Assembly: GCF_021390645.1 (NCBI RefSeq)
Contig: NZ_JAJEJT010000002.1
Coordinates: 1,922,001-1,986,000 of the forward strand
Length of the DNA stretch: 64,000 nt
Source of the DNA: Paraburkholderia flagellata
Lineage (GTDB): Bacteria > Pseudomonadota > Gammaproteobacteria > Burkholderiales > Burkholderiaceae
Direction: 5' to 3'
Every line of letters starts with the position of its first letter. Positions within the stretch are counted from its first letter, which is position 1. The notes beneath the pieces are model-generated. The model did not search any database and was not told the DNA's origin. It saw only the letters and a list, made by a program, of their open reading frames with translations. Of the stretch, positions 8,991 through 17,393 are shown one piece after another. Both the position numbers and the translations under genes were made by a program.

Positions 8991-10076
8991 ATGATCGAAT
9001 TCGACCGAGTAAGTAAATACTATCAAGGCACGAAGCCTGTGGTAGATGACCTGAGTCTGACCGTGCCGAACGGAAAGATTACCGTTTTCGTCGGTCCTTC
9101 AGGCTGCGGAAAGACGACGTCCCTGCGCATGATCAACCGTCTCGTAGAACCCACTTCTGGCGAGATCCGGCTCAACGGGGTTCCGACGCATAAGATGGAC
9201 CCTGTCTCCTTGCGCAGGCGGATAGGCTATGTCATCCAGAATGCCGGCCTCTTCCCCAACAAGACTGTGCTGGGCAATGTCATGACGACGGCGATCCTAG
9301 CGGGTAAGTCGAAATCCGACGCCCGGAGAATTGCGTACGACATGTTGGAAAAGGTCAGCCTCTCTAGTGACCTCAGCGATCGCTATCCATGGCAACTGTC
9401 TGGCGGTCAGCAGCAACGTGTTGGTGTCGCCCGCGCCTTGGCCGCTAATCCCGAGTTCCTACTGATGGACGAACCATTTAGCGCGGTCGATCCGCTTGTT
9501 CGCGAGCAATTGCAGGACGAGTTCTTACGTCTGCAGAAAGACGTCGAAAAAACAATTGTCCTTGTGACACACGATATTGACGAGGCGGTGAAACTGGGAG
9601 ATCAGGTAGCAGTGCTGATGCCTGGTGGTCGCCTTGCGCAGATAGACAGCCCGCAGGCCCTTCTCAGCCACCCAGTCAGTGAGTTCGTTGCAACTTTCGT
9701 TGGCCGCGACCGTGGGTACCGCAAGCTTGCATTCCATAGCATTGACGAGCAATTGCGATTGGAGGCCGAGCCGTCAGTGGAAATCGGGGCGGCTGCCGAG
9801 GATGCGTCATCCGTTGCCACCAACAGATGGATTCTGGTGACGGACGAAGGCCGTGCCTTGGGATGGTTTGACACACAAAGTGGAGAAACCAACGTCAATG
9901 CAGCCTCGCTGAACCTGGGGGCCACGTTCGTACCGCAACCTGGAACGCTTCGCCAGCTTCTGGACTCCGCCCTTAGCGCCCCCAGTAAGCGGGCTGTCGT
10001 CGTTGACGGTGAGAAGAAGCCTATCGGGTCGGTCACCATCGACCGCATAGTCACCGCGCTGAAACAGGCTATCTGA
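8991..10076 (+). CDS. ABC importer ATP-binding protein, OpuCA/YehX-like
   Basis: A 361-residue ATPase. Walker A is GPSGCGKTT, the ABC signature is LSGGQQQRVGVARALA, Walker B is FLLMDEPFSAVDP and the switch histidine lies in LVTHDIDEA. The C-terminal 130 residues after the ATPase core form a CBS-like extension, as in the osmoprotectant (glycine betaine/carnitine/choline) importers. The ATG at 8991 begins the usual MIEFDRVSKYY; an in-frame start at 8889 would add 34 residues foreign to the family. It is the first gene of a four-gene operon with a gap of 11 bp to the first permease. Confidence 0.92.
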   Translation: MIEFDRVSKYYQGTKPVVDDLSLTVPNGKITVFVGPSGCGKTTSLRMINRLVEPTSGEIRLNGVPTHKMDPVSLRRRIGYVIQNAGLFPNKTVLGNVMTTAILAGKSKSDARRIAYDMLEKVSLSSDLSDRYPWQLSGGQQQRVGVARALAANPEFLLMDEPFSAVDPLVREQLQDEFLRLQKDVEKTIVLVTHDIDEAVKLGDQVAVLMPGGRLAQIDSPQALLSHPVSEFVATFVGRDRGYRKLAFHSIDEQLRLEAEPSVEIGAAAEDASSVATNRWILVTDEGRALGWFDTQSGETNVNAASLNLGATFVPQPGTLRQLLDSALSAPSKRAVVVDGEKKPIGSVTIDRIVTALKQAI

Positions 10077-10087
10077 CGGATCCGCCG

Positions 10088-10738
10088 ATGCATCTAGACT
10101 GGATACTTCAACAAAGTAATGCCATCGTCGGCTACCTGGTTCGGCACATCTGCCTCTCGGTTGCCCCCGTGCTCGTGGGGTTGCTGATCGCAATACCTTG
10201 CGCATGGCTGCTATCTCATACACCAAGATTCAAACTGCTGTTCCTAAACGCGTTCAGCCTCCTGTACACGATTCCCTCGCTGGCGCTGTTTATCATCGTG
10301 CCCGGGATTCTAGGAACAAGAATCCTCGATTCCTTGAACGTATACGTTGCGCTTAGTATCTATAGCTTCGCACTTCTAGTAAGGATCGTGTCCGATGGAC
10401 TGGAGTCCATTCCCGCAGATGTCACTGCTGCGGCGCTCGCGATTGGATATCGGCCGCTTCAAAAACTGCTTGCGGTCGATCTCCCGATTTGCGTCCCAGT
10501 GATAGGAGCCGGAACGCGTGTCGCAACTGCGGCGAGCGTCAGCGTGGTCTCGGTCGCTTCACTCGTTGGGATACCGCAACTCGGGACACTGTTTACGCAG
10601 GGTTTTCAGCTTGGTTTTCTCACGCCGGTTGTCGTTGGGATCGTCCTTAGCGTTGTACTGGCCATCGTTCTTGACACATTGATAGTCGTCATCATGCGCT
10701 CACTCTCTAAATGGAGGCCGGTGAAGACTCATGACTAG
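10088..10738 (+). CDS. ABC importer permease, OpuCB/YehW-like
   Basis: A 216-residue inner-membrane permease of the osmoprotectant type, with about six hydrophobic helices. It shows LSVAPVLVGLLIAIPCAWLLS near the start and the conserved ATPase-coupling loop around DVTAAALAIGYRPLQKLLAVDLPICVPVIGAGTRVATAASVS. Its stop overlaps the start of the second permease (10731) by 8 bp, so the two are translationally coupled and probably form a heterodimeric pore. Length is normal for the family. Confidence 0.92.
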   Translation: MHLDWILQQSNAIVGYLVRHICLSVAPVLVGLLIAIPCAWLLSHTPRFKLLFLNAFSLLYTIPSLALFIIVPGILGTRILDSLNVYVALSIYSFALLVRIVSDGLESIPADVTAAALAIGYRPLQKLLAVDLPICVPVIGAGTRVATAASVSVVSVASLVGIPQLGTLFTQGFQLGFLTPVVVGIVLSVVLAIVLDTLIVVIMRSLSKWRPVKTHD

Positions 10739-11447
10739 TCAATGGATCCTCCAAGCCGAAAACTGGTCCGGAGACACGGGAATATTCACGTTGTTGCTGC
10801 AACACATCGCGTACACCGCAGTTGCTCTGATCATCTCTGGACTGATTGGTTTTCCGATCGGCTGCTATACGGGCTACACAGGGAGAGGAGAAGCCACGCT
10901 GATCAGCGTGGCCAATGCCTTGCGGTCTCTCCCGTCGCTCGGACTGCTGGTGTTGTTGGTGATTGTGCTCTCGTCAGTGTTTAGTTCTGACATGGCGTTT
11001 TATTTGCCAAGCGCCATCGTCCTTGTTGTGTTGGCGTGCCCAGCCATTATTCTTGGGACGCACGCTGGGATTTCCACTATTGATCCAGCGGTCACCGACG
11101 CGGCGCGAGGGATGGGACTTAATGGCTACCAGTATCTGTTTGGCGTCGCGATTCCGTGCGCGATGCCCCTAATCCTTGCCGGCTTCAGAAGCGCATCGCT
11201 ACAGATCGTCTCGACCGCGACGATCATGGCATACGTCTCCTTGGGCGGGCTCGGGCGTTTAATCATCGATGGCCTATCTGTCGGCGACTATAGCAAGATG
11301 TTCGCTGGCGCCATTCTGGTTGCACTACTCGCCCTCCTCATCGACTTCTGTCATTTCCTCCTCGAACGGATCCTTGTCTCACCGGGCGTGGGGCGCAGAG
11401 ATACGCACTTCTTTTCTACCAAAGCTCAAAGGAGCAAGCTTAAATGA
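10731..11447 (+). CDS. ABC importer permease, OpuCD/YehY-like
   Basis: A 238-residue second permease of the same importer. The coupling loop is DAARGMGLNGYQYLFGVAIPCAMPLILAGFR, preceded by the hydrophobic stretch AFYLPSAIVLVVLACPAIILG. It overlaps the first permease by 8 bp and the binding-protein gene by 4 bp (ATGA). The last 25 residues are hydrophilic and longer than usual; this may only reflect the overlap with the next gene's ribosome-binding site (AAAGGAG before 11444). Confidence 0.92.
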   Translation: MTSQWILQAENWSGDTGIFTLLLQHIAYTAVALIISGLIGFPIGCYTGYTGRGEATLISVANALRSLPSLGLLVLLVIVLSSVFSSDMAFYLPSAIVLVVLACPAIILGTHAGISTIDPAVTDAARGMGLNGYQYLFGVAIPCAMPLILAGFRSASLQIVSTATIMAYVSLGGLGRLIIDGLSVGDYSKMFAGAILVALLALLIDFCHFLLERILVSPGVGRRDTHFFSTKAQRSKLK

Positions 11448-12328
11448 AGCGTTTTTCGAAATTTGGGGTTGCCGCGCTCGTTATCAGCTCGACTGCATCA
11501 CTAGCTACGGCAACGCATGCCGCAGAGTCCGTCACCATCGGCTCAGCAAATTTCCCGGAAAGCCAACTCCTCGCGTCGATATATGCGGACGCGCTGGAAG
11601 CAAAGGGCATTCACGTAGATAAGAAACTGAGCATTGGTAGTCGGGAAATTTATATGCCCGCTCTGATGGATGGATCGATTGATGTGATACCTGAGTATAC
11701 GGGATCGGTGGTGCTGTACTTCAACAAGGGCACCAAGGCACATTCGTCAGCCGAAGTTACGGCTGAGCTGCCAAAGGTCCTCCCGAACAAGATCGTCGCC
11801 CTTACACCGTCCTCAGCGGAAGATAAGGGGATATTGAGCGTAACAGAGGCGACGGCGAAGCAGTACCACATCGCGGACATCGCTGATCTCGTCCCACACG
11901 GCCAAGATTTCATACTCGGCGGCCCACCAGAAGCCAAGGACCGCCATGAAGGCGTTCCGGGACTTAACCAAGTCTACGGCCTGAAATTCAAGTCTTTCAG
12001 ACCCCTTGATCTGGGCGGCCCGCTCAGCTTGAATGCTCTTCTGCACAACCAGATTCAGGTTGCCGTGATGGACTCCACCCAGCCGGAACTCAAAACGAAG
12101 AACTTGGTTGCGCTGACGGATTCAAAAAATCTATACATGAGCCAGAACGTGTTCCCGCTCGTGGCGAAGTCAAAGCTCACGCCTACCGTGCAAACTGTTC
12201 TTGATTCCGTTTCTGCCCAACTGACCACGTCGGACCTAATCAGCATGAACCAGCAATTGGCGAACCTGGAGCCGATTGATGGCGTCGCCAAGGATTGGGT
12301 CAATGCTCACCACCTTGGCGGAAAATGA
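11444..12328 (+). CDS. Periplasmic substrate-binding protein, OpuAC/ProX-like
   Basis: A 294-residue exported solute-binding protein. The signal peptide is MKRFSKFGVAALVISSTASLATATHAAES with no lipobox, so it is a soluble periplasmic receptor. The mature part begins VTIGSANFPESQLLASIYADALEAKG, typical of the quaternary-amine binding fold. The segments DVIPEYTGSVV and AVMDSTQPELKTKNLVAL line up with ligand-site regions of that family. It completes the operon ATPase-permease-permease-receptor. The ligand is probably a betaine-like or other quaternary compound. The monooxygenase and hydrolase neighbours leave room for a different substrate. Confidence 0.92.
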   Translation: MKRFSKFGVAALVISSTASLATATHAAESVTIGSANFPESQLLASIYADALEAKGIHVDKKLSIGSREIYMPALMDGSIDVIPEYTGSVVLYFNKGTKAHSSAEVTAELPKVLPNKIVALTPSSAEDKGILSVTEATAKQYHIADIADLVPHGQDFILGGPPEAKDRHEGVPGLNQVYGLKFKSFRPLDLGGPLSLNALLHNQIQVAVMDSTQPELKTKNLVALTDSKNLYMSQNVFPLVAKSKLTPTVQTVLDSVSAQLTTSDLISMNQQLANLEPIDGVAKDWVNAHHLGGK

Positions 12329-12735
12329 GCACAACGTCGATTTTCTGATGCTTACATGGGCGACGAAGTTGACGTTACATTGATTGCGAACGCTGCCACG
12401 CGCTCCATACGCAACATGGCTGCAGGCGGTCGTGGTGGCATTCAGCAGCAAGGGGCTCGCGGCTTTCGCATCGGCCCCTATGGCGAAATAGCGAAGAAGG
12501 CTTTCCCGCGCCCGCCAGCTAGGATAGCCCGGCACCGCAAGCGCCACCGACCGAAACGCCCTGAGATCCTTGTATTCCGCCGGTCAGTAGACGCTGGACT
12601 AACTGATAGCCGCGAAGCCCGCCGTCAGCAATATACGAAACTCCGCCAAAAGGCACTCACGCCCGCTTCTGACTTCCGCTCGAACATTGAAGCCGATGCT
12701 GGGCGTCATTCGCACTCGCAGCCGCAAAGCGCTGG
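12329..12735. other. Intergenic region between convergent genes
   Basis: About 400 bp between the binding-protein gene and the minus-strand YkgJ-type gene. Frames present are unlike known proteins. No clear terminator hairpin with a T-run was seen. Confidence 0.4.
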
Positions 12736-13518
12736 TCACTCAGTCGGATGGAACGCAATATATTGCGTATTATGCGGCGATGCATCTGCGTTAATCACAC
12801 GCGCGCCGATCTCGTTGAGTACCGTCAACGTCCCAGAACGATTGGACACCAGCTGCCACTGGTTTGAGCGGGAGAGCACGGTCGGCTCGCGATCTGTCGA
12901 TATCGAGTCAACAAGTGCTTCGAGTACAAGCTCCCTGCGCGGCGCGTGAACTGCAAAACCCTCATTGGCCAGCGCTGCGATGTCGATCCCGAGAGTCGCG
13001 CAGACCCGCGCTTTAGCAGCGACGTCCAACCTGTCGGCTTCCCGTGATTGTTCGATGAAGTGGCGCAGATTCGAATCCACCACGACCTCACCATGCATCA
13101 GGACGGGCCCACCGGCCGACCATGCATCTGGCGGGCACTTTTTATTTTCTGGCGTCAGCTTGACGAAGGGATTGATCTCCGCCGGGTATATTCTGCACAC
13201 GCGAGGCCGTTTCGCGTAGACACCACACCGCATGTCCGGCTGCAGATGCCGGCACGGGCCATCGAACGATGCAACCAGGGTAACAGCCACACGCACCGGC
13301 AAAACGCCGCTCAATGCCGCAAATGACTTCCCCCTTTTGTACAGCGCCTCGAGATGTTCCGGCGGCGGATCGTTTGGCCAGGGGATCGCCTCACAAAACA
13401 ATTGAACGTCTCCACCGTCGCGAACCCACTCGATTGCCTCATCAACGCCGAGTGGCAAACGCAAGTCGTGGCAGCATTTGCCACACATGGTGCAGGAGAA
13501 CGGGATCGTTTGACTCAT
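12736..13518 (-). CDS. YkgJ-family cysteine-cluster protein
   Basis: A 260-residue protein starting MSQTIPFSCTMCGKCCHDL. The CxxCGxCC-type cluster at residues 9-16 and later cysteines (DMRCGVYAKRPRVCRIYPAE) are the signature of the YkgJ / Fe-S- or zinc-cluster proteins. These are widespread and of poorly known function; some are thought to act as metal-binding or oxidoreductase-like modules. The start at 13518 is preceded by AAGGGTG; a longer frame from 13641 adds 41 residues without family resemblance. It is alone on this strand, 222 bp downstream of the CGNR regulator gene. Confidence 0.85.
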   Translation of the reverse strand: MSQTIPFSCTMCGKCCHDLRLPLGVDEAIEWVRDGGDVQLFCEAIPWPNDPPPEHLEALYKRGKSFAALSGVLPVRVAVTLVASFDGPCRHLQPDMRCGVYAKRPRVCRIYPAEINPFVKLTPENKKCPPDAWSAGGPVLMHGEVVVDSNLRHFIEQSREADRLDVAAKARVCATLGIDIAALANEGFAVHAPRRELVLEALVDSISTDREPTVLSRSNQWQLVSNRSGTLTVLNEIGARVINADASPHNTQYIAFHPTE

Positions 13519-13740
13519 GACAGCAACACCCTTCGAATGTCGGCAACGCCGTGGTGCCGTTAGTTCGACTTTCGGCGGCTCGTGGTTACAGCGAGCGCAT
13601 AAATCCCTGTCGTCCATCCCGAAAAGCACATATCCGCGCAAAGCAGGGATACGATTCCTGCGAGCTTTTCAATCGCCTGCAACTGTGGCTTCGCTTCGTC
13701 TCGCATCCGTACGACTAACGCGTTTCCCAGTGCGATGCGT

Positions 13741-14325
13741 TTAGCCACTATGCCGCGCGCGATAGGCCGCAACTTTCGTACGGTTTCCACACATCGCCAT
13801 ACTGCACCAGCGGCGGCTGCGTGATTTCGTGTGATCACAGAACAACAGCGTGCGTTCATCACTCCCACATTTGCGCACGCGCCCGAAATCCGCCTCCGCC
13901 AGCAACCTTGCCAGCGCCTCGGCGACCGGGAGCAGAACAATCGCCGGATGCCTGTTCGCCTGCCGGGCAACGACCAATGGTTCCCCGCCATTCTCCCACT
14001 GCAACTCTATATGATGGCTACCGAGCCCAAGTATCCGATTCACTAGTGCCGGACTCCCCCACTTGCCCGCCTGCCGCTGTTCGACCAGTTGCCGCGCGGC
14101 ATCCCGCAGTTCACGGGCCATCTCCAACAAGCCTTCGTGTGCTGCCTGACCATGCTCATCGCGAAGTACGCCCGCTCGCTCCAGCCAGTCGACGACGCTC
14201 GCGTCGCTGACGAAGTGATCGTGCCACTCCTCTCCGACACCATAGGCTGTATTGATGAAGTCCAGCGCGACATCGTCGCCGACAAACAGCACTGGCGCGT
14301 CGCCCAGTTTGGTTTCGGTCTTCAC
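13741..14325 (-). CDS. CGNR zinc-finger (ABATE-domain) regulator
   Basis: A 194-residue protein from a GTG at 14325, with AGGAGGG eight bases upstream. The N-terminal ABATE domain includes DVALDFINTAYGVGEEWHD. The C-terminal CGNR zinc finger reads FGRVRKCGSD...RRWCSMAMCGNRTKVAAYR. The finger normally has a CxxxxC first pair; here the second Cys position reads R (CGSDER), although a nearby Cys in LLFCD may substitute. These proteins are thought to be stress-related DNA-binding regulators. It diverges from the exported hydrolase at 14498 across 172 bp that contain several GTAAC half-sites, so it probably regulates that gene. Confidence 0.88.
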   Translation of the reverse strand: MKTETKLGDAPVLFVGDDVALDFINTAYGVGEEWHDHFVSDASVVDWLERAGVLRDEHGQAAHEGLLEMARELRDAARQLVEQRQAGKWGSPALVNRILGLGSHHIELQWENGGEPLVVARQANRHPAIVLLPVAEALARLLAEADFGRVRKCGSDERTLLFCDHTKSRSRRWCSMAMCGNRTKVAAYRARHSG

Positions 14326-14361
14326 GAGACAACCCTCCTGCGTGGAAAACAAGCCCCCATT

Positions 14362-14433
14362 GTAACCTATAAAACCTATATTGACGGTTACATAATCGTG
14401 CTGTAACCTCTGTTTTTAATTAAACAGAGTTAC
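14362..14433. promoter_or_regulatory. Cluster of GTAAC half-sites between CGNR regulator and hydrolase
   Basis: The divergent promoter region has a direct GTAACC at 14362-14367. An inverted pair follows: GGTTAC at 14386-14391 and GTAACC at 14403-14408. A longer imperfect palindrome spans 14403-14433, with left arm GTAACCTCTGTTT and right arm TAAACAGAGTTAC. Such an array is what a dimeric regulator would bind. Assignment to the adjacent CGNR protein is inference. Confidence 0.55.
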
Positions 14434-14497
14434 GTTTCATATCGGTGCCACAACGGCAATTCACGATTTGACCTTTTAAAAAGTCGGAGGAATCACC

Positions 14498-15478
14498 TTG
14501 AAGTTCAATAGTTTGCTCATGGGCGTACTCGTAACTGTTGGCCTCGTCGGCGGCCAAGCGGCGGTGGCTGCGCAAGCAACTACTGCGCGCAAGTCATCGG
14601 CTGCGTTGGCACCGCAGACTAGCTTTCACTACGTGCAGGTGGACGATGTGAAAGTCTTTTATCGAGAGGCCGGTGACCCTTCGGCGCCGACCATCGTGCT
14701 GCTTCATGGCTTTCCGACGTCGTCATTCATGTACCGAAATCTGATCCCGATGCTGGCTGACCGCTATCACGTGATTGCTCCGGATCTGCCTGGCTTTGGC
14801 TTCAGTGAAAGCCCTGATCGCACTCAATACACGTACACGTTTGATCATCTCGCGCAGACGATGGATCACTTCACCGAGACGCTGCACCTCGACAAGTACG
14901 CGCTGGAGGTATTCGATTATGGTGCGCCCGTCGGCTGGCGCCTTGCAGCGGAACACCCGGAGCGAATCACTGCGATCATCTCCCAGAACGGTAATGCCTA
15001 TGAAGAAGGCCTGAGCGACGGCTGGAATCCAATCCAGAAGTACTGGAAGGACCCAAGCGAGGAAAATCGCAACGCTTTGCGTCCGCTTCTAAAGGTGGAC
15101 TCGATCAAGTGGCAGTACACACATGGTGTGTCCAACCCTGACAAGATCGCGCCGGAGACGTACACGCTCGACGCAGCGTTGGTGTCCCGTCCAGGCAACG
15201 ACGAAATCCAGTTGGACCTGTTCCGAGACTATGCGACGAACGTGGCTCGCTATCCGGAGTTCCAGGCATATTTTCGCAAGTACCATCCGCCTCTTCTCGC
15301 CGTATGGGGCAAGAACGATCCGTTTTTCCTGCCTGCGGGAGCTGAGGCGTTTAAGCGTGACGACCCGAAGGCGGAGGTGCGACTCTATGACACCGGCCAT
15401 TTTGCTCTAGAGACGAACGTGAAGGAAATCGGCCAAACAATTCACGAGTTCCTTGATCGCAACGTCGCACGTCATTGA
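14498..15478 (+). CDS. Exported alpha/beta hydrolase, Asp-nucleophile type
   Basis: A 326-residue paralog of the protein at 2133-3011, but with a signal peptide (MKFNSLLMGVLVTVGLVGGQAAVAAQA). The start is a TTG at 14498 preceded by GTCGGAGGAATCAC. HGFP is at 70-73, the nucleophile D140 sits in VFDYGAP, D274 in WGKNDPFF and H301 in DTGHFALE. An Asp nucleophile indicates a dehalogenase or epoxide-hydrolase mechanism rather than an esterase. It would work in the periplasm. It is divergent from, and probably controlled by, the CGNR regulator. Confidence 0.9.
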   Translation: MKFNSLLMGVLVTVGLVGGQAAVAAQATTARKSSAALAPQTSFHYVQVDDVKVFYREAGDPSAPTIVLLHGFPTSSFMYRNLIPMLADRYHVIAPDLPGFGFSESPDRTQYTYTFDHLAQTMDHFTETLHLDKYALEVFDYGAPVGWRLAAEHPERITAIISQNGNAYEEGLSDGWNPIQKYWKDPSEENRNALRPLLKVDSIKWQYTHGVSNPDKIAPETYTLDAALVSRPGNDEIQLDLFRDYATNVARYPEFQAYFRKYHPPLLAVWGKNDPFFLPAGAEAFKRDDPKAEVRLYDTGHFALETNVKEIGQTIHEFLDRNVARH

Positions 15479-15898
15479 GCCGGTTCACGAACAGCTCATT
15501 TTCAAGGTTAGGCCGTTTTAACTGGTCGCATTTCGGCACTCTAGCCTAGGGCCAGTGATGCACGGATGCTGAATGTCGAAGTGAACATGCAGCATCCGTG
15601 ACGCAACAGAGAACCGAACACGAGCGACGCCGCGCGAATTTGATTGAAACGACATCGCACCAGCTGGGAACAGGGTCCGTGGACGACGTCTTGGGCAAGC
15701 AGTTGACCGCAGACGGCGGTGTGCTCAACCCGAACCTCGATAGGCCTCTACCGTGACGTGGCTTTCCGCCAATGGAGAGTGAGAAGCTCATCGCTCTGGT
15801 GCGAATCTTCATTGCGTACGCAAGAGCACGCAGCCATCATGCGCGACTCGCTAGTGAAATTCGCGCTGACCATCTAGCCACTAAACGGAGAAGCAAAG
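15479..15898. other. Intergenic region, no gene recognised
   Basis: About 420 bp between the exported hydrolase and the cupin gene. A short plus-strand frame (about 15600-15755) and an opposing minus-strand frame (15546-15812) show no known family. The cupin gene has its own ribosome-binding site (CGGAGAAGCAAAG) just before 15899. Confidence 0.4.
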
Positions 15899-16447
15899 AT
15901 GCCTAAATCCATGCAACGAATCGTGACAGGCCATGATAGCGAGGGCAAGTCTGTGGTAACGCACGAAGGAATGCCTCCGACGGTAGTCGAGTTGCAGCAC
16001 GCTCCCGGGACTGTCTTCTACGAGCTTTGGAACACTCAGTCGACGCCGGCCAGTGTAGACAACGGCGATGACCCTACCCGCACCCCGTTAATGCTCCCGC
16101 CGCCGAAGAATGGCACTCGAGTGCGTGTCGTGGAAATTCCGCCTGACACGGAGGAGCTTCTGAAGCACGGTGCAGCCCGCATCAAAGAAGCGTTCAAAGA
16201 AGTCGGCGATGCTCACGCATCAACGGTGACGGATGAATCGCCGCATCCGCTCATGCACCGCACCGAGTCCATTGACTTTGGGTTCGTCCTCGAGGGGGAA
16301 ATTGTTCTTGTGTTGGACCGCGAGGAGCGACTGCTTAAACAGGGCGATGTCGTCATTCAGCGGGGTACGAATCACGCATGGGCTAATCGAAGTACGAAGC
16401 CGTGCCGCATGGCGTTTATTCTGGTCGACGGTGAGTTTGCAAAGTAA
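15899..16447 (+). CDS. Cupin-domain protein
   Basis: A 182-residue single-domain cupin. The C-terminal half has the barrel motifs: HRTESIDFGFVLEGEIVLVLD (with E and G of motif 1) and QGDVVIQRGTNHAWANRS (motif 2, with one His). The metal set is incomplete compared with dioxygenase cupins: motif 1 lacks the HxH pair, reading TESIDFG. It may therefore be a binding or weakly catalytic protein. It resembles the small cupins often found with short-chain dehydrogenases and hydrolases in degradation clusters. Confidence 0.85.
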   Translation: MPKSMQRIVTGHDSEGKSVVTHEGMPPTVVELQHAPGTVFYELWNTQSTPASVDNGDDPTRTPLMLPPPKNGTRVRVVEIPPDTEELLKHGAARIKEAFKEVGDAHASTVTDESPHPLMHRTESIDFGFVLEGEIVLVLDREERLLKQGDVVIQRGTNHAWANRSTKPCRMAFILVDGEFAK

Positions 16448-16595
16448 TTGGAGTTGCCTCGTCCGAAGCATCGAGCGCGAAAGTTTCATTAGGCAAAGTC
16501 ATCGCGTGGCCCCGGGTGATACATGTGCAGCGCAAGGCCGTGGCGTGCTCGCTGCTGCACAATTGATTTCAGTTCCCTCGTGACCGCCAATTTTG

Positions 16596-16994
16596 CTAGG
16601 TTGCATCAGGCGAATCTTTTGACGACTCCGACGCGTCGTCGCTCCCTTCCTCATCGCGAACGGCCGGCTCCGGTGTGCGCCAATCCGGTACCAGCTCGGG
16701 GGTAACATTGGTCCATCCCGAAATTTTGCGCGCAGCAACCAGCCAATTCCAGACGTATTCGGCGTCGGAGTCGTAACCACCGCTACCGAGCAACCAATAG
16801 CGGCGGCCACTTTCGGTGAGGCCTGTGCGGCGCTTCGGATCGAACTCCACGATCTTCGTACTCACACGACCATCGCCCGACTGGACGCTGAATCCGACGA
16901 AGTGGACAGCCCCTTCGTCAGTCCGCCGTAGCGACCAGCACTCAAGAAAAATCTCCGGCTCGTCTTCAACCGGAGCCCCAATATATATAGTCAT
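16596..16994 (-). CDS. Hypothetical protein of the TniQ operon
   Basis: A 132-residue protein from an ATG at 16994 with CGGAG upstream (an in-frame start at 17078 is possible). The conserved-looking core is PEIFLECWSLRRTDEGAVHFVGF, RVSTKIVEFDPKRRTGLTESGRRY and GGYDSDAEYVWNW. The last 30 residues are acidic and low-complexity. I do not recognise the family. A truncated relative lies at 49051-49330, so it is a repeated component of this genome. It is the last gene of the minus-strand run phosphoesterase - TniQ - small HTH protein - this gene, which ties it to the transposition island. Confidence 0.7.
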   Translation of the reverse strand: MTIYIGAPVEDEPEIFLECWSLRRTDEGAVHFVGFSVQSGDGRVSTKIVEFDPKRRTGLTESGRRYWLLGSGGYDSDAEYVWNWLVAARKISGWTNVTPELVPDWRTPEPAVRDEEGSDDASESSKDSPDAT

Positions 16995-17100
16995 ACTAAG
17001 TACTCCGAAGACATAATTATCGGCGGCAAATAGCAGTCGTTCCGCTCCCTGAATCTGACTTTTCCTGCTCTTCGCCACAGCTAGCGGTCCATCGTGTCGA

Positions 17101-17391
17101 CTATGGATACTCTATTCCAGCATCAGCCAATGCCATCGCCAAAGTCTCCTCCTCCACTGCTTGGATGAAGTTGAGCGCCAGCTCCGAGAGCGCGGTCCAA
17201 AACTCACCGCGCAACTGGAGCACCTCATCGAGCGAAATCAACACCTCGCCGTCTGGCCCCGTGCACACTGGCATGTGCCGCTCAAGCATGTCTCGAACAA
17301 CGTTCGAGTTCCTTCCCAGCAGGCGCGCGGCCAATTCTAGGTCTATAGTTTCCGGCGGACCAGCTTTCTTCCTTGATTTGCGTCTTCCCAT
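17101..17391 (-). CDS. Small HTH/excisionase-like protein
   Basis: A 96-residue protein. Residues 15-60 (TIDLELAARLLGRNSNVVRDMLERHMPVCTGPDGEVLISLDEVLQLR) have the layout of an excisionase/MerR-like winged helix: recognition helix, short wing, then a second helix. The remainder (FWTALSELALNFIQAVEEETLAMALADAGIEYP) is helical. It starts 3 bp after the stop of the TniQ gene, so the two are co-translated. Similar domains occur in antitoxins and recombination directionality factors. Here it may bind DNA for the transposon, which is inference. Confidence 0.65.
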   Translation of the reverse strand: MGRRKSRKKAGPPETIDLELAARLLGRNSNVVRDMLERHMPVCTGPDGEVLISLDEVLQLRGEFWTALSELALNFIQAVEEETLAMALADAGIEYP

Positions 17392-17393
17392 TT

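Noticed and set aside
12753..12768. Perfect 16-bp palindrome ACGCAATATATTGCGT
   Set aside because: It lies inside the C-terminal coding part of the YkgJ-type gene, so a regulatory role is unsupported; an accidental match is possible.
15546..15812. Short minus-strand frame between hydrolase and cupin genes
   Set aside because: No family features, no good ribosome-binding site, and an equally long opposing frame.
16524..16561. Imperfect inverted repeat TGTGCAGCG / CGCTGCTGCACA between convergent genes
   Set aside because: It has a mismatch insertion, a long loop and no T-run; support for a terminator or transposon end is too weak.
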